A stretch of 64,000 bases of DNA from Caldivirga sp. (GTDB taxonomy: Archaea; Thermoproteota; Thermoprotei; Thermoproteales; Thermocladiaceae), in the NCBI RefSeq assembly GCF_023256255.1, contig NZ_JAGDXD010000027.1, positions 54,047 through 118,046 on the forward strand, given 5' to 3'. Shown here in pieces: positions 44,878-53,277 of the stretch. The notes beneath the pieces were generated by a model. The model ran no database searches, was not told where the DNA came from, and was given only the letters and a program-made list of their open reading frames with translations. Numbering within the stretch: position 1 is the first letter of the stretch; each line of letters opens with the position of its first letter. The position numbers and the translations under genes are program-made.

Positions 44878-45843
44878 TTATAGTTGAAGCCGCCTAACAC
44901 TCACGCCGTTAGTGTCCTTTACGACCTCAATTAGGCTTAATTTATTCATGTTTAACTTATCCTTAAGTACCCTAATAAACTCCTCAAATCCCTGCCTTGG
45001 GTTAAAAAGCGGCGCCTTATACTGGGCTCCAGCAGCGTAGGGGTGTCCACCACCACCTAAGGCTGTGGCAATCCTAGTGCAGTCAAACCTGGACTTATCA
45101 GCCCCACAGTAGTACCTGAATGTTCTTGAACCTAACTTAACAAGGATATTAACCATGCCTGCCCCCCTCCTTTGAAGTTCTATTGTTAACTGCCTGTAGG
45201 ACACGCTACCTACCCTTGTACTAAAGTACACGTTGACTACATTATCTATTGGTATTTGGTCAGCTATCTTCAACATAAGCTCCTTAGCCTTATACCCCCT
45301 CTCCACAATAGCCTTAACCCAAGGTTCACTAAGCGCCCCCAATCCCTCCTGTGCCAGTACCTTAGCCAACTTAACCTTCTCCCCATAATTAGAGAACCTG
45401 GCAGCCATATCAATCTCCTCCGCCTCCCTGGAGACTATGTTAGCCGTATCAGTCTCTATGGCTACTTTAACAAGGCCTTGGGCTCTTGGATCACTATTAA
45501 GGTTAAGCCCCTTAGCAGCCATGTATGCTGAGCAGGGGGCTTCAGGGTCATAGTATTCAAACTGGGCGCACGGCTTATTAGTCCTGTGGTGATCAGCCCT
45601 AATCACGGCCTTCCCTGGGCAGGGTAAGTCAGCCACGAAGTCCCATTTAACAACCCTATATAACCAACCTCTCTGCACCTTACTTGGTGGTGCAAAGGTA
45701 ACCAAGCCATTTGGGTATTTAATGAGAAACAACGCTGCGCTAGTTAAACCATCAGCATCCCCTATATCACACAATGCGAGGGGCTTACCCATTAACTTAG
45801 CCTTAACAATACTCATTAATACCCTTAAGTCCTCTAAATCCAC
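44878..45843 (-). CDS. DHH family phosphoesterase
   Basis: Phosphoesterase of the DHH superfamily, active on nucleic acid ends or small nucleotides. Motif I is DIGDADGLTSAALFL, the DHH motif is RADHHRT and the DHHA1 domain ends with GGGGHPYAAGAQ. All metal ligands appear to be present. Length 321 fits archaeal RecJ-like or NrnA-like proteins. The start is a GTG. The true substrate is unknown. Confidence 0.85.
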   Translation of the reverse strand: MDLEDLRVLMSIVKAKLMGKPLALCDIGDADGLTSAALFLIKYPNGLVTFAPPSKVQRGWLYRVVKWDFVADLPCPGKAVIRADHHRTNKPCAQFEYYDPEAPCSAYMAAKGLNLNSDPRAQGLVKVAIETDTANIVSREAEEIDMAARFSNYGEKVKLAKVLAQEGLGALSEPWVKAIVERGYKAKELMLKIADQIPIDNVVNVYFSTRVGSVSYRQLTIELQRRGAGMVNILVKLGSRTFRYYCGADKSRFDCTRIATALGGGGHPYAAGAQYKAPLFNPRQGFEEFIRVLKDKLNMNKLSLIEVVKDTNGVSVRRLQL

Positions 45844-45939
45844 GTTACGCTAAGCATAAATGGGGGTTAATTAACCTATCGTAGTTTCGAATCAGTTAAA
45901 CTGAGAATGCGTTTTTAAACGTTAACAGAATAACTGTGC

Positions 45940-47634
45940 ATGGTCTGCAACTTAAATTTAGATTTAAGGAACTGCACTTCAAGGGGTTTAATTAGGGAGT
46001 GTAATCAAGATGAATACTTTATTAAAGTACTTAAGGGGGGATTAAGCGGTAACTGGTATATAATCATTCATGCACCATCAATGCTAGGTAATGTTAAGTT
46101 AAGTGGTACGTTCAGAGACGCAGTAGTCGGCGACTCAGGTTCAGGAAGCAGTGGCTGCATGATTATTCCACTCGCTGCTTATTGCTATAGTGAGAACGAA
46201 GTGGGGCCATACTTAATAAGTGAGGTTGAGCCTGAATTAACCATTACGAGTAATGAACTTTGGGTTAAGTTTAGTGGTGAAGGTAGTTACTGCGATGTGT
46301 TAATCACGGTTACAGGCGATGTTAAGGGTCTAACTAGCGCCCTCGGTAAATTACCAAAACCATTACCGTTACTTTACGGTGGATTCTTCGAGGATGGCTT
46401 AATATGGGCTTTGGTTAAGGCTGGGTACGTTAAGGAAAGTGAGCTACCGGACTTCATAAAGCCTAGGCAAGCCTACTACTGGGTTAGGGGTGATGTCGCT
46501 AATGTTGCGTTAAGTAATTGGATTGAGACAAGTAACCCAGTTTTCCTAGACCTACTAATATTCGCCTATGAGGAATTACTAAACAGAATGAATGAGTACG
46601 GTGGGGTTAAGATATCTTACATTACGGCCGCTAGGGCTAAGGACATTTACGGGTCACCTCAGCAATCGTATGTATTTAATACTCTGTTAAGGGGTTTTGA
46701 ATTAACAGGTGATTCAAGGTACCTTAAGGGTGCTCTTAAGGCACTTGAATGCTATAATGTTCAACCACCTGGGTGCCTAGGCTACATTGACTTGGGTAAT
46801 GGCTTAAAGTGGTTTAGATGGGGTAGTAGGCACTTCCTCTCCACTGATCCTCAAGGTTGGGAAAACCTAATGGTACTTAACACCCACTTAATGGCTGTAT
46901 TATCCTTCACTGAGGCTTATGTTAGGGGCTTATGCAGTGAATGCGTTAAGCATGCGTTAAGTGGTGTTAAGGCTGTTGTTAGGCTTTCCCATGAGTTTCA
47001 GAGGAGCGATGGATACCTTTACTATAGCCTATACTCAAAGGCGCATATGGGTGAGAATGAGGATGACAAATACCCACCCTATAGGGGTTATAGTTTACTT
47101 AGCAGTAGGTTAGCCTTAAAGGCTTCAATATATTTAAACCATGACGAATTATACAGCATTGCTAAGAAGGCTTGCCTAATGGGTTACTGGAATGTAATTA
47201 ATGGCAAGTGGAGCGAATATGAGGCAGTAGCCCGCTGTTTAAGTCTGCTTTACAATAAGGAGGGGAATAGTGACTTACTTAGCAAGTTATTAAACATCCT
47301 TAAGATAGCTTATGAAAAGGGGGTTAGGGTAGTTGTTAATGGATATGGCGTTGAGGATGCGTTATATGCCCAATACCAACCAGCAACGTTGATTCAAGGT
47401 AATGCGCAGTTAATTTACGTGGGGCCAAGACAAGGAAGGCTACTTATTGCCGCTTACTCAGGAGGAGGCGCTAGAATAGTAGTGAGGAATTATGGCTCAT
47501 TAAGTGGTCATGGAGTTACCGTGAGGGGCATTAATGTTGATGGAAGGGGAAGCGTAAGTGGTAGTGAAATTGAACTTCAGGGTGAAGCGTTAATAAGCGT
47601 TGAGGAGAGCATCATTAAGCCTGCCATGCTGTAA
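45940..47634 (+). CDS. Uncharacterised protein with probable alpha-toroid domain
   Basis: A 564-residue protein with no signal peptide. An N-terminal beta-rich part of about 150 residues is followed by a helical repeat region (residues 160-480) with motifs like LLRGFELTGDSRYLKGALKA and LMAVLSFTEAY. This pattern is typical of (alpha/alpha)6 toroids found in glycoside hydrolases and uronyl epimerases. The end is beta-rich again. A carbohydrate-active role is plausible but no known catalytic motif can be named. TATA-like GTTTTTAAACG is about 25 bases before the ATG. Confidence 0.65.
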   Translation: MVCNLNLDLRNCTSRGLIRECNQDEYFIKVLKGGLSGNWYIIIHAPSMLGNVKLSGTFRDAVVGDSGSGSSGCMIIPLAAYCYSENEVGPYLISEVEPELTITSNELWVKFSGEGSYCDVLITVTGDVKGLTSALGKLPKPLPLLYGGFFEDGLIWALVKAGYVKESELPDFIKPRQAYYWVRGDVANVALSNWIETSNPVFLDLLIFAYEELLNRMNEYGGVKISYITAARAKDIYGSPQQSYVFNTLLRGFELTGDSRYLKGALKALECYNVQPPGCLGYIDLGNGLKWFRWGSRHFLSTDPQGWENLMVLNTHLMAVLSFTEAYVRGLCSECVKHALSGVKAVVRLSHEFQRSDGYLYYSLYSKAHMGENEDDKYPPYRGYSLLSSRLALKASIYLNHDELYSIAKKACLMGYWNVINGKWSEYEAVARCLSLLYNKEGNSDLLSKLLNILKIAYEKGVRVVVNGYGVEDALYAQYQPATLIQGNAQLIYVGPRQGRLLIAAYSGGGARIVVRNYGSLSGHGVTVRGINVDGRGSVSGSEIELQGEALISVEESIIKPAML

Positions 47635-47646
47635 CAACGGGAAATG

Positions 47647-47655
47647 CTTATAAAC
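47647..47655 (+). promoter_or_regulatory. TATA box of the split tRNA fragment
   Basis: CTTATAAAC is centred 28 bases before the first base of the tRNA 5' exon at 47679, the normal distance for direct initiation at the mature end. Confidence 0.7.
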
Positions 47656-47678
47656 GCAGCCTCAGGCTGATTAAATCA

Positions 47679-47741
47679 GCGGCCGTAGTCTAGTCTGGTT
47701 TAGGATAAAGGGGGCTGGGGCGATGTGCCGCTTCTTTTTCC
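47679..47741 (+). tRNA. 5' fragment of a trans-spliced (split) tRNA, probably Gly or Glu
   Basis: Bases 47679-47706 match the 5' part of a tRNA: acceptor strand GCGGCCG, linker TA, D-stem GTCT, D-loop AGTCTGGTTT, and the returning stem AGGAT. After position 25/26 the tRNA body stops and a G-rich segment GGGGGCTGGGGCGATGTG follows, then CCGCTTCTTTTTC. No anticodon arm, T arm or 3' acceptor strand follows. It has its own TATA box and a T-rich end. In Caldivirga maquilingensis, tRNAs for Gly, Ala and Glu are made from such separate pieces. The G-rich tail would base-pair with the partner's leader to form the splicing motif. Identity is uncertain because the anticodon is encoded elsewhere. Confidence 0.8.
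47731..47741 (+). terminator. T-rich terminator after the split tRNA fragment
   Basis: CTTCTTTTTCC follows the G-rich leader and fits archaeal termination at oligo-T. Confidence 0.5.
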
Positions 47742-47767
47742 TAAATGTTAACTGCCTAATTATTAGG

Positions 47768-48637
47768 TTAGATGGCGTGAAGAATTAGGATTACAGGTAC
47801 GAAACCAAGCAGTACTGGTAACGGTAAAGCTGGTGCGTATCCCCTGAAGGGTAGGAGTATCCTGTATGTTGCGTAGAAGCCCACTAAAACCCCAAGCACA
47901 AGTACCGTGAGCGTCAGCACCATGGAGTCACCGGCAAGCGATATTGTGAAACTTGACATGAGTGAGTAAACCACTAGGTCACCCACGCCTATTGCTGTAT
48001 TCCTTAGGTCAAGGACAAGGCCCCTTAGTAGGCTTCTCCCAGTATTACCCTTCATTGACTCCGCCAACTTACCTAGTAAGCCCTTATAAACCATGAAAGC
48101 ATCATACACTGCTAACACTATTGGAACCATTGCAGCGGTCACAGGGGGTAGGCTTGTTGCCAGTAGTGAACCTGCCATTGCACTGTAGGACACTATACCA
48201 ATGCTTCTCAATACCTGACTATTACTGTAGAGGGAGAAATAGCCTAATACGGCTGTTAAGCCTAGGCTCAGTGGGTAAAAGGTGATTACGAGGAGGAGTG
48301 GGTAAATGTTGTAGTAGGTTGCGTACTCGTATAGGTAGAAGGTTACTAGCGTGTAAATTAGGAAGATGATCATTGCATCCTTAAATATTGCGAATGCCTT
48401 AAACTTAGCATACCTAATAAGGAGGTAAACCACGATTAAACCGGCCAAGGCCATTAAGAGAATTACTAAGCTATTGTAGAAGCCTGCTGAAACGGTATTA
48501 CTGCTACTTATCACTGGGCTTGGTGTAGGTATGTAGGCGTGCTTTAACGTTAAGCCTATGGTTAATAACGCCCCCATTAGCATTGAAGACAGTGGCGGTA
48601 CTATGAAATAAGGCTTAAAGTCACCAGCGTTAGGCAT
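47768..48637 (-). CDS. Presenilin/signal peptide peptidase-type GxGD membrane protease
   Basis: Intramembrane aspartyl protease of the presenilin-like group (COG3389/A22). It has about nine membrane helices. The catalytic Asp179 is in AVYDAFMVY and Asp220 is in GVGDLVVYS; between them is a basic loop of about 40 residues. The PAL motif appears as PALPLPVLLG near the C-terminus. All three hallmarks are present in order. The ATG at 48637 (MPNAGDFK) is 26 bases from the shared TATA-like element; a longer start at 48652 is unlikely. Substrates would be membrane-bound peptides or signal peptides. Confidence 0.85.
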   Translation of the reverse strand: MPNAGDFKPYFIVPPLSSMLMGALLTIGLTLKHAYIPTPSPVISSSNTVSAGFYNSLVILLMALAGLIVVYLLIRYAKFKAFAIFKDAMIIFLIYTLVTFYLYEYATYYNIYPLLLVITFYPLSLGLTAVLGYFSLYSNSQVLRSIGIVSYSAMAGSLLATSLPPVTAAMVPIVLAVYDAFMVYKGLLGKLAESMKGNTGRSLLRGLVLDLRNTAIGVGDLVVYSLMSSFTISLAGDSMVLTLTVLVLGVLVGFYATYRILLPFRGYAPALPLPVLLGFVPVILILHAI

Positions 48638-48657
48638 AGCGGTTAAGTGCAAATACG

Positions 48658-48668
48658 CTTATAAAAAT
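48658..48668. promoter_or_regulatory. Shared divergent TATA-like element
   Basis: CTTATAAAAAT is centred 26 bases before the start of the leftward protease gene (48637) and about 24 bases before the GTG of the rightward gene (48687). One box seems to serve both directions. Confidence 0.5.
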
Positions 48669-48686
48669 ATCGCCGAAGGGAGCATC

Positions 48687-49544
48687 GTGAAGTCACTGGT
48701 TATTGACCACTGTAAGGCTGGTATATGCGTCAACTCCGCCCTAAGACTGGTGATAAGCAGGGGTGTTAAGCCCATTAAGGCTATTGATGATGCTGTAGTA
48801 GTAACGGCTGGTGAACCATTAGTTTACATTAATGATGAGCAATATAATGTGCTTGAGGGACTTATGCCATTGATTAACCTATCCATATGCACCTCAACGG
48901 CCTTAGCCATTACTAAAATTAGTACTGGGTTAAGGCCCTACGTATTCTCAAGTGACGTAAAGGAACTAGGGGATTATGCCTTAATACCAGTCATATCAGG
49001 TGGTGGAGGTTTTATTGATGATGCTGGGTTACTTAAGGGTAATGAACCAGTACCCATTATTAAGCATTACACGTACCAGGCTAAGCCAAGTGAAGAGTCT
49101 GTTTTAGTGATTAGGTTCCTGGGTGATTCCTCAGGATTAATTGAGGAGGTTAATAAGGTGTATGCAATGGGTTATGCAAACAATGTGATTATTGAGACTG
49201 ATGCTTTAACAGTACTTAGAAATAGGAGAGCCTTAAGGAGACTTGCACCAGCAATACTGGGTATTGCGGTTAGGGGTTTTAAGGACTTATGCACTCTAAG
49301 AGTAGTTGATGTTAGTAACACAGTGAATGCATACAGGTGTAGGCAATGCTGGATTGATTACGTTGGTGCCGGGCAAATTAAGACATGCCCAAGGTGCGGT
49401 GGTAGGGTGATTGAGCTCATTAAGGACATGGATAAACTAAGGATTATTAATCCAGAAGCCTTATTAATTAAGGCTCAAGGTGAATTAATACACAGCAGGT
49501 TAACCAGGCCAATAATACTCCCCTTATCCTGGTTCATGAAATAA
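48687..49544 (+). CDS. Hypothetical protein with C-terminal zinc ribbon
   Basis: A 285-residue protein. The N-terminal two thirds have an alpha/beta pattern with ALIPVISGGGGFIDDAG and a run of hydrophobic strands; the C-terminal part has CRQCW and CPRCG, a zinc ribbon. The starting segment VIDHCKAGICVNSALRL contains two cysteines that could also bind metal. Family not recognised. Start GTG at 48687. It shares a promoter region with the GxGD protease. Confidence 0.55.
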   Translation: MKSLVIDHCKAGICVNSALRLVISRGVKPIKAIDDAVVVTAGEPLVYINDEQYNVLEGLMPLINLSICTSTALAITKISTGLRPYVFSSDVKELGDYALIPVISGGGGFIDDAGLLKGNEPVPIIKHYTYQAKPSEESVLVIRFLGDSSGLIEEVNKVYAMGYANNVIIETDALTVLRNRRALRRLAPAILGIAVRGFKDLCTLRVVDVSNTVNAYRCRQCWIDYVGAGQIKTCPRCGGRVIELIKDMDKLRIINPEALLIKAQGELIHSRLTRPIILPLSWFMK

Positions 49545-49558
49545 TGAATAATACTATT

Positions 49559-50035
49559 TTAATGCCTTGGGCACGTATTATGGAGCTCAGTCTTAAGCCC
49601 CTCATCATTAAGTATCTCCGCAATTCTAGTGAGTAGACTACACATATCCCTAATAGCATCATCCCTAGAGGAGTAGATACTCATGACTCCCTCGGGGTCT
49701 GAGCCATTATACTGATATTGGTGAAGAGCAAGGGCAATTATGGCTTCCCCCTCTAATCCAAGTACCTTAGCGATGTTTCTAACCGCTGATGTAGGCATGT
49801 ATGCTATTAACTTATCCACCTTAGGTAAACCCCTAGCCAATTCCTCCCTCCTTTCACCTGCTAGGGCGGCTAATAGTGATTTAAAGGCTTGAAAGGCCTT
49901 ACCTGCAGCATTCCTAGTATAGCCCTCAGCCAGTAGTCTAACAGCTAGTTTAGCCTCCGCCAATGCCTCAATCCTCCTAGCCTCAATATAAGCCTTTAAA
50001 TCCCTCCAAGGCTTCTCAACCTTCTCAGGTAGCAT
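49559..50035 (-). CDS. PaREP1 family protein
   Basis: Complete PaREP1/HEPN-like protein of 158 residues. The N-terminal EKPWRDLKAYIEARRIEALA and NAAGKAFQAFKSLLAAL are the family core. It differs from the copy at 31425-31790 in having the complete N-terminus. Possibly a toxin-antitoxin or stress protein, but function is not established. It lies opposite and 14 bases past the zinc-ribbon gene. Confidence 0.82.
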   Translation of the reverse strand: MLPEKVEKPWRDLKAYIEARRIEALAEAKLAVRLLAEGYTRNAAGKAFQAFKSLLAALAGERREELARGLPKVDKLIAYMPTSAVRNIAKVLGLEGEAIIALALHQYQYNGSDPEGVMSIYSSRDDAIRDMCSLLTRIAEILNDEGLKTELHNTCPRH

Positions 50036-50144
50036 CCATATGAAGCACCACTGCGGTGAATTAAGATTTTCGCCTAGTGATTAAGCTTCTTTTTAAAAGG
50101 CAGGACTTTAAGTTACATGTTACTGGTCCCTCATAAGCGTAACC

Positions 50145-50153
50145 CTTAAATAG
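50145..50153 (+). promoter_or_regulatory. TATA box upstream of the leader ORF
   Basis: CTTAAATAG is centred 26-27 bases before the ATG at 50176. Flanking it, ACTGGTCCC at 50122-50130 and GGGACCGGT at 50182-50190 are nearly perfect inverted copies. Only the second arm would be in the transcript, so they may serve as a DNA operator. Confidence 0.5.
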
Positions 50154-50175
50154 TGTCCTTAAGCCTACAAGCTTA

Positions 50176-50205
50176 ATGACCGGGACCGGTATTTGCGTCT
50201 GGTAA
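50176..50205 (+). CDS. Nine-codon leader ORF before the cysteine synthase-like gene
   Basis: ATG at the predicted transcription start opens MTGTGICVW followed by TAA. The GTG start of the next gene is one base after the TAA. It includes one Cys and one Trp codon. A leaderless transcript would be translated from this ATG first, so the main gene would depend on reinitiation. It may act as a translation regulator. No direct evidence. Confidence 0.4.
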   Translation: MTGTGICVW

Positions 50206-50206
50206 C

Positions 50207-51082
50207 GTGTTTAGGAGTCTGGAGGAGTTAATAGTTGGGGTTTGGCCAACCCCGCTCCTAAGGTTAAATCTGTTCAAGCCACGTAATGTTTGGGCTAAAT
50301 TGGAATTCATGAATCCGCTTACCCATAGTATTAAGGATAGGACTGCCTTAGGGCTCATTAAGTCACTAGGTAATGTGGATAAAGGGGTTATTGAAGTTTC
50401 GTCAGGTAACTTAGCCGTTGCCTTAGCGTCAATACTTAGGGCTAGGGGGATTGACTATGTTGCCTATATTCCTGCAGGTTCCCCAAGGTCCTTTAAAGTT
50501 ATGCTCAGGTTAATGGGTGTTAGGATGATTGAGCGTGAGGGTAATACATCAACAATACTGCCTGAAGTAATTAATGAAGCTAGAAGACTGGGGTTAAGCC
50601 ATCCAAACCAGTTCTCAAACCCAGCTAACTACATGATTCACCATAATACTACAGCAAGGGAAATTGATGAACAATGCAGGATAGCTGGTTTTAAACCTAA
50701 ATACATTATTGGTGCGGTTGGGACAGCTGGCCACATGACTGGAATATCAATGTACTTTAAGGAGAAGTATGGTAATGAAGTTAAAATAATTGCAGTACAG
50801 CCATCTGTTAATTCATCAATACCAGGTATTAAGAGGATTAATGGCAGTAATCCATTTAGTGAATTACTTAAGGTGGATCAAATCATTGACGTGACAAGGG
50901 AGCAGGCCTTAATTGGTGTTACGAAGGTAGCTAGGAGCGATGGCCTATTAATTGGTTTAAGTTCAGGGGCAGTGGCTTACGCCGCAATGAATCTTAATAT
51001 TGATGACGCAGTATTAATATTTCCTGATGATGCTTGGAAGTATATTGATGAATTAAGCAATGAATTAACACTAGCAGAGTAG
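50207..51082 (+). CDS. Cysteine synthase-like PLP enzyme
   Basis: Fold-type II PLP enzyme (CysK/CysM type) that forms cysteine or a related amino acid from O-acetyl- or O-phosphoserine. The PLP lysine is in HSIKDRTAL. VSSGNLAVALASI is the substrate loop and GAVGTAGHMTGIS is the phosphate-binding loop. The last part GLSSGAVAYAAM is also conserved. It is shorter (291 residues) than most relatives. The GTG start has no room for a longer N-terminus in frame because the leader ORF stops just upstream. Confidence 0.85.
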   Translation: MFRSLEELIVGVWPTPLLRLNLFKPRNVWAKLEFMNPLTHSIKDRTALGLIKSLGNVDKGVIEVSSGNLAVALASILRARGIDYVAYIPAGSPRSFKVMLRLMGVRMIEREGNTSTILPEVINEARRLGLSHPNQFSNPANYMIHHNTTAREIDEQCRIAGFKPKYIIGAVGTAGHMTGISMYFKEKYGNEVKIIAVQPSVNSSIPGIKRINGSNPFSELLKVDQIIDVTREQALIGVTKVARSDGLLIGLSSGAVAYAAMNLNIDDAVLIFPDDAWKYIDELSNELTLAE

Positions 51083-51164
51083 GTTTACTTGAGTTGCTAA
51101 AAGGGATTTAAATAAAGTTAATTCCCCCTAGGGACTGTTTTACCACTGGCGTTAAAGGGAAACG

Positions 51165-51266
51165 TTATTGTGATGCATATGGAGACGCTCCTATTAGAGC
51201 GGTGAGGGGGTTGGCGAAGGCTGTAATGAAGCCGAAGGCTACAACCAGCAAATAATCAAGAGTCAC
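51165..51266 (-). CDS. Possible small membrane protein (33 aa), weak
   Basis: A frame downstream of the thiamine-binding-type gene reads from a GTG as MTLDYLLVVAFGFITAFANP and continues LTALIGASPYASQ. It is hydrophobic enough for one membrane helix. It starts eight bases after the neighbour's stop. Support is weak because there is no family match, and it could be chance. Confidence 0.3.
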   Translation of the reverse strand: MTLDYLLVVAFGFITAFANPLTALIGASPYASQ

Positions 51267-51273
51267 TCCCGGC

Positions 51274-51576
51274 TTAACGGTTCTGAGTAACCCTACTAAC
51301 CTTATACTCAATACTTTCACTCTTATCCCTCCTATCATCAATCCTAACCACTGATACAATCCTCTTAACACCCCTCTTAACTAACTCCTCGTGAATATCT
51401 TCAAGGAGTGATCCAACGTCCTTTAATGACGGTAACTCAACCACAGTTCCCATGGCGCAGACCTGGTACTTATAACCCCTCCTAGCTATTGCTGATACAG
51501 CATACTTTATTAAGTCACCGACACTAGTGGAACCTGTGCCTATTGGGTCAACCGCGATCTCAACTATAACCGTCAT
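51274..51576 (-). CDS. MTH1187-type thiamine-binding protein (UPF0045)
   Basis: Small ferredoxin-like protein of the MTH1187/YkoF group. MTVIVEIAVDPIGTGSTSVG at the start and RGYKYQVCAMGTVVELPSL are the family signatures. Some relatives bind thiamine. The ATG at 51576 is preferred over 51585 because the minus-strand TATA-like AATTTAAAT lies about 25 bases upstream. Confidence 0.85.
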   Translation of the reverse strand: MTVIVEIAVDPIGTGSTSVGDLIKYAVSAIARRGYKYQVCAMGTVVELPSLKDVGSLLEDIHEELVKRGVKRIVSVVRIDDRRDKSESIEYKVSRVTQNR

Positions 51577-51676
51577 ATTTACCACGCCAGTGATTGATTT
51601 AAATTAATTACTCATCTTACCTAATGATTTGGCATGTGTAGGGTTAAGTTTTAAACCACAGGGTTACGTAAGCCCA

Positions 51677-51892
51677 ATGCAGATAGTGTGTAAGTATTGT
51701 GGGAAAACAATGGATAATGCCTTAGCCTACTTCATGCACTACAGTAGGGAATGCCAGCAATTACCTAAAACAAGAAGATGCCCGGTTTGTGGGGCTAGGT
51801 TCCCAAGTTTTAGGTTACTGAAGATTCATTTAATGAATGAGGCACTTATTGATAATAGACATAGGGGTCTCATTATCGCTAGGTTCTCTTAA
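51677..51892 (+). CDS. Small zinc-finger protein
   Basis: A 71-residue protein with two fingers: CKYC followed by an MHYSREC segment, and CPVC followed by LKIH. This is close to C2H2/C2HC fingers. The ATG at 51677 is 27 bases after the TATA-like AGTTTTAAACC; an earlier start at 51629 would lie before the box. The 3' end overlaps the convergent PsiE-like gene by 14 bases. Likely nucleic acid binding. Confidence 0.7.
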   Translation: MQIVCKYCGKTMDNALAYFMHYSRECQQLPKTRRCPVCGARFPSFRLLKIHLMNEALIDNRHRGLIIARFS

Positions 51893-52319
51893 TGGAATCA
51901 GCTTTAATGACTAACCAGTATGATATTGCCAGGGTTAAAATGGCGGCTGATAGCATAATACCTCTTTGAAGGGTCATGGATTCAATATTCGCGTAATTTA
52001 TCAGTAATTCCCTAGCTATGGCTGTTAACACTATGGCTATTACCATATCAACAATTATGTGTCCTCTCTCCATGTATATTATGAACATGTCAATTAACTC
52101 CATCGTTAATACCACTAGGAATAAGGCTGATAATACATTAATAATATTAACATCAGTTAAAGAATTCACGCTAATACATATTTTAAGAATATCAATCGCG
52201 GCAATGTATAATGAAAGTATACTAGTAATTCCAGTAAATATTATTACTACTACATAGAGTGATAGATTCGCAATCCTAAGTACCTTCATTATCGATGATT
52301 TTAAATCAGCCTTAGCCAC
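51879..52319 (-). CDS. PsiE-like membrane protein
   Basis: Four-helix membrane protein of 146 residues. The segment MELIDMFIIYMERGHIIVDM and the AIVLTAIARELLI after it resemble the phosphate-starvation-inducible PsiE family (PF06146). A role in phosphate stress is known only from bacterial relatives by name, not by mechanism. The start is an ATG at 52319. Confidence 0.7.
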   Translation of the reverse strand: MAKADLKSSIMKVLRIANLSLYVVVIIFTGITSILSLYIAAIDILKICISVNSLTDVNIINVLSALFLVVLTMELIDMFIIYMERGHIIVDMVIAIVLTAIARELLINYANIESMTLQRGIMLSAAILTLAISYWLVIKADSIKRT

Positions 52320-52428
52320 TATTACTAATGTACCTTAACCTGGTTTTTAAATTCCCCACTTAATAACAGCATAGCGCTGTCTCCCTGTTAGTAAAACAAT
52401 TTAAATAACTAAACGCAGTGAGACTAGC

Positions 52429-53277
52429 ATGGTTACTAGGAAACCCGCGGTTGCAGGTATGTTCTATGAGGCAAGTAGGAATGGTTTAATTAACCAGATA
52501 AAGTGGTCTATTGAGCATGAGCTTGGTCCTAAATCCACAATGAATTTTAAGGAGAATAAGCAGTTCGTCCTCTCAATAATAGTGCCTCATGCTGGTTACG
52601 TATACTCAGGCCCTGTGGCTGCCCATGCATATGTTGAGGTAAGCAAGTATCTTAAACCCAAGGTATTCATAATAATAGGACCAAATCACTATGGTGTAGG
52701 TTCCCCGGCTGCAATAATGACTAGTGGGGTCTGGGAAACACCACTAGGACAGGTGGAGATTGATGAGGAGGTGGCTAAGCAGATAAAGGCTAAGGTGAGG
52801 GACTTAGCTGAGGACCCATTAGCCTTTGAGAGGGAGCATTCCGTTGAGGTTCAGGTACCCTTCATACAGTATCTTTTCCCTGACTCTAAGATAGTTCCCA
52901 TAGTCCTATGGAATCAGACAATTGACTTATCCAGGAGACTTGGCTCGGCAATAAGTGAAGTTGTTGATGGAAGAGCAGGTGAGGTTGTGCTAGTGGCCTC
53001 CAGTGACTTGAACCACTATGAACCACATGATGTCACTACGGGTAAGGATATGAGGGTTATTGAACGTATTCTAAACATGGATGAGGAAGGGTTCTATACA
53101 GTAATGGATAAGTACGATGTCTCAGTATGCGGCTTCGGTGCAATAATGACAGCCATAGTTTATTCAAGGAAACAAGGAGCAACAGGCGTGAAGCTCCTTA
53201 AACATGCTACATCTGGAGACACCAGTGGGTATCTTCTTGAAACAGTGGGATATGCTTCAATAGCCTTTTACAAGTGA
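52429..53277 (+). CDS. MEMO1 family protein (AmmeMemoRadiSam protein B)
   Basis: Memo-like protein with a dioxygenase-related fold. VPHAGYVYSGPVAAHAY, IIIGPNHYGVG and VASSDLNHYEPH contain the conserved His and Asp residues. In archaea it often accompanies an AMMECR1 protein and a radical SAM enzyme, but neither is adjacent here. TATA-like CAATTTAAATAA lies about 27 bases before the ATG. The 3' end overlaps the convergent protease gene by ten bases. Confidence 0.9.
   Translation: MVTRKPAVAGMFYEASRNGLINQIKWSIEHELGPKSTMNFKENKQFVLSIIVPHAGYVYSGPVAAHAYVEVSKYLKPKVFIIIGPNHYGVGSPAAIMTSGVWETPLGQVEIDEEVAKQIKAKVRDLAEDPLAFEREHSVEVQVPFIQYLFPDSKIVPIVLWNQTIDLSRRLGSAISEVVDGRAGEVVLVASSDLNHYEPHDVTTGKDMRVIERILNMDEEGFYTVMDKYDVSVCGFGAIMTAIVYSRKQGATGVKLLKHATSGDTSGYLLETVGYASIAFYK

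Noticed and set aside
51165..51371. A 68-residue leftward protein
   Set aside because: Its first half runs antiparallel in frame over the end of the thiamine-binding-type gene. Only the 33-residue part after that gene is kept as a weak candidate.
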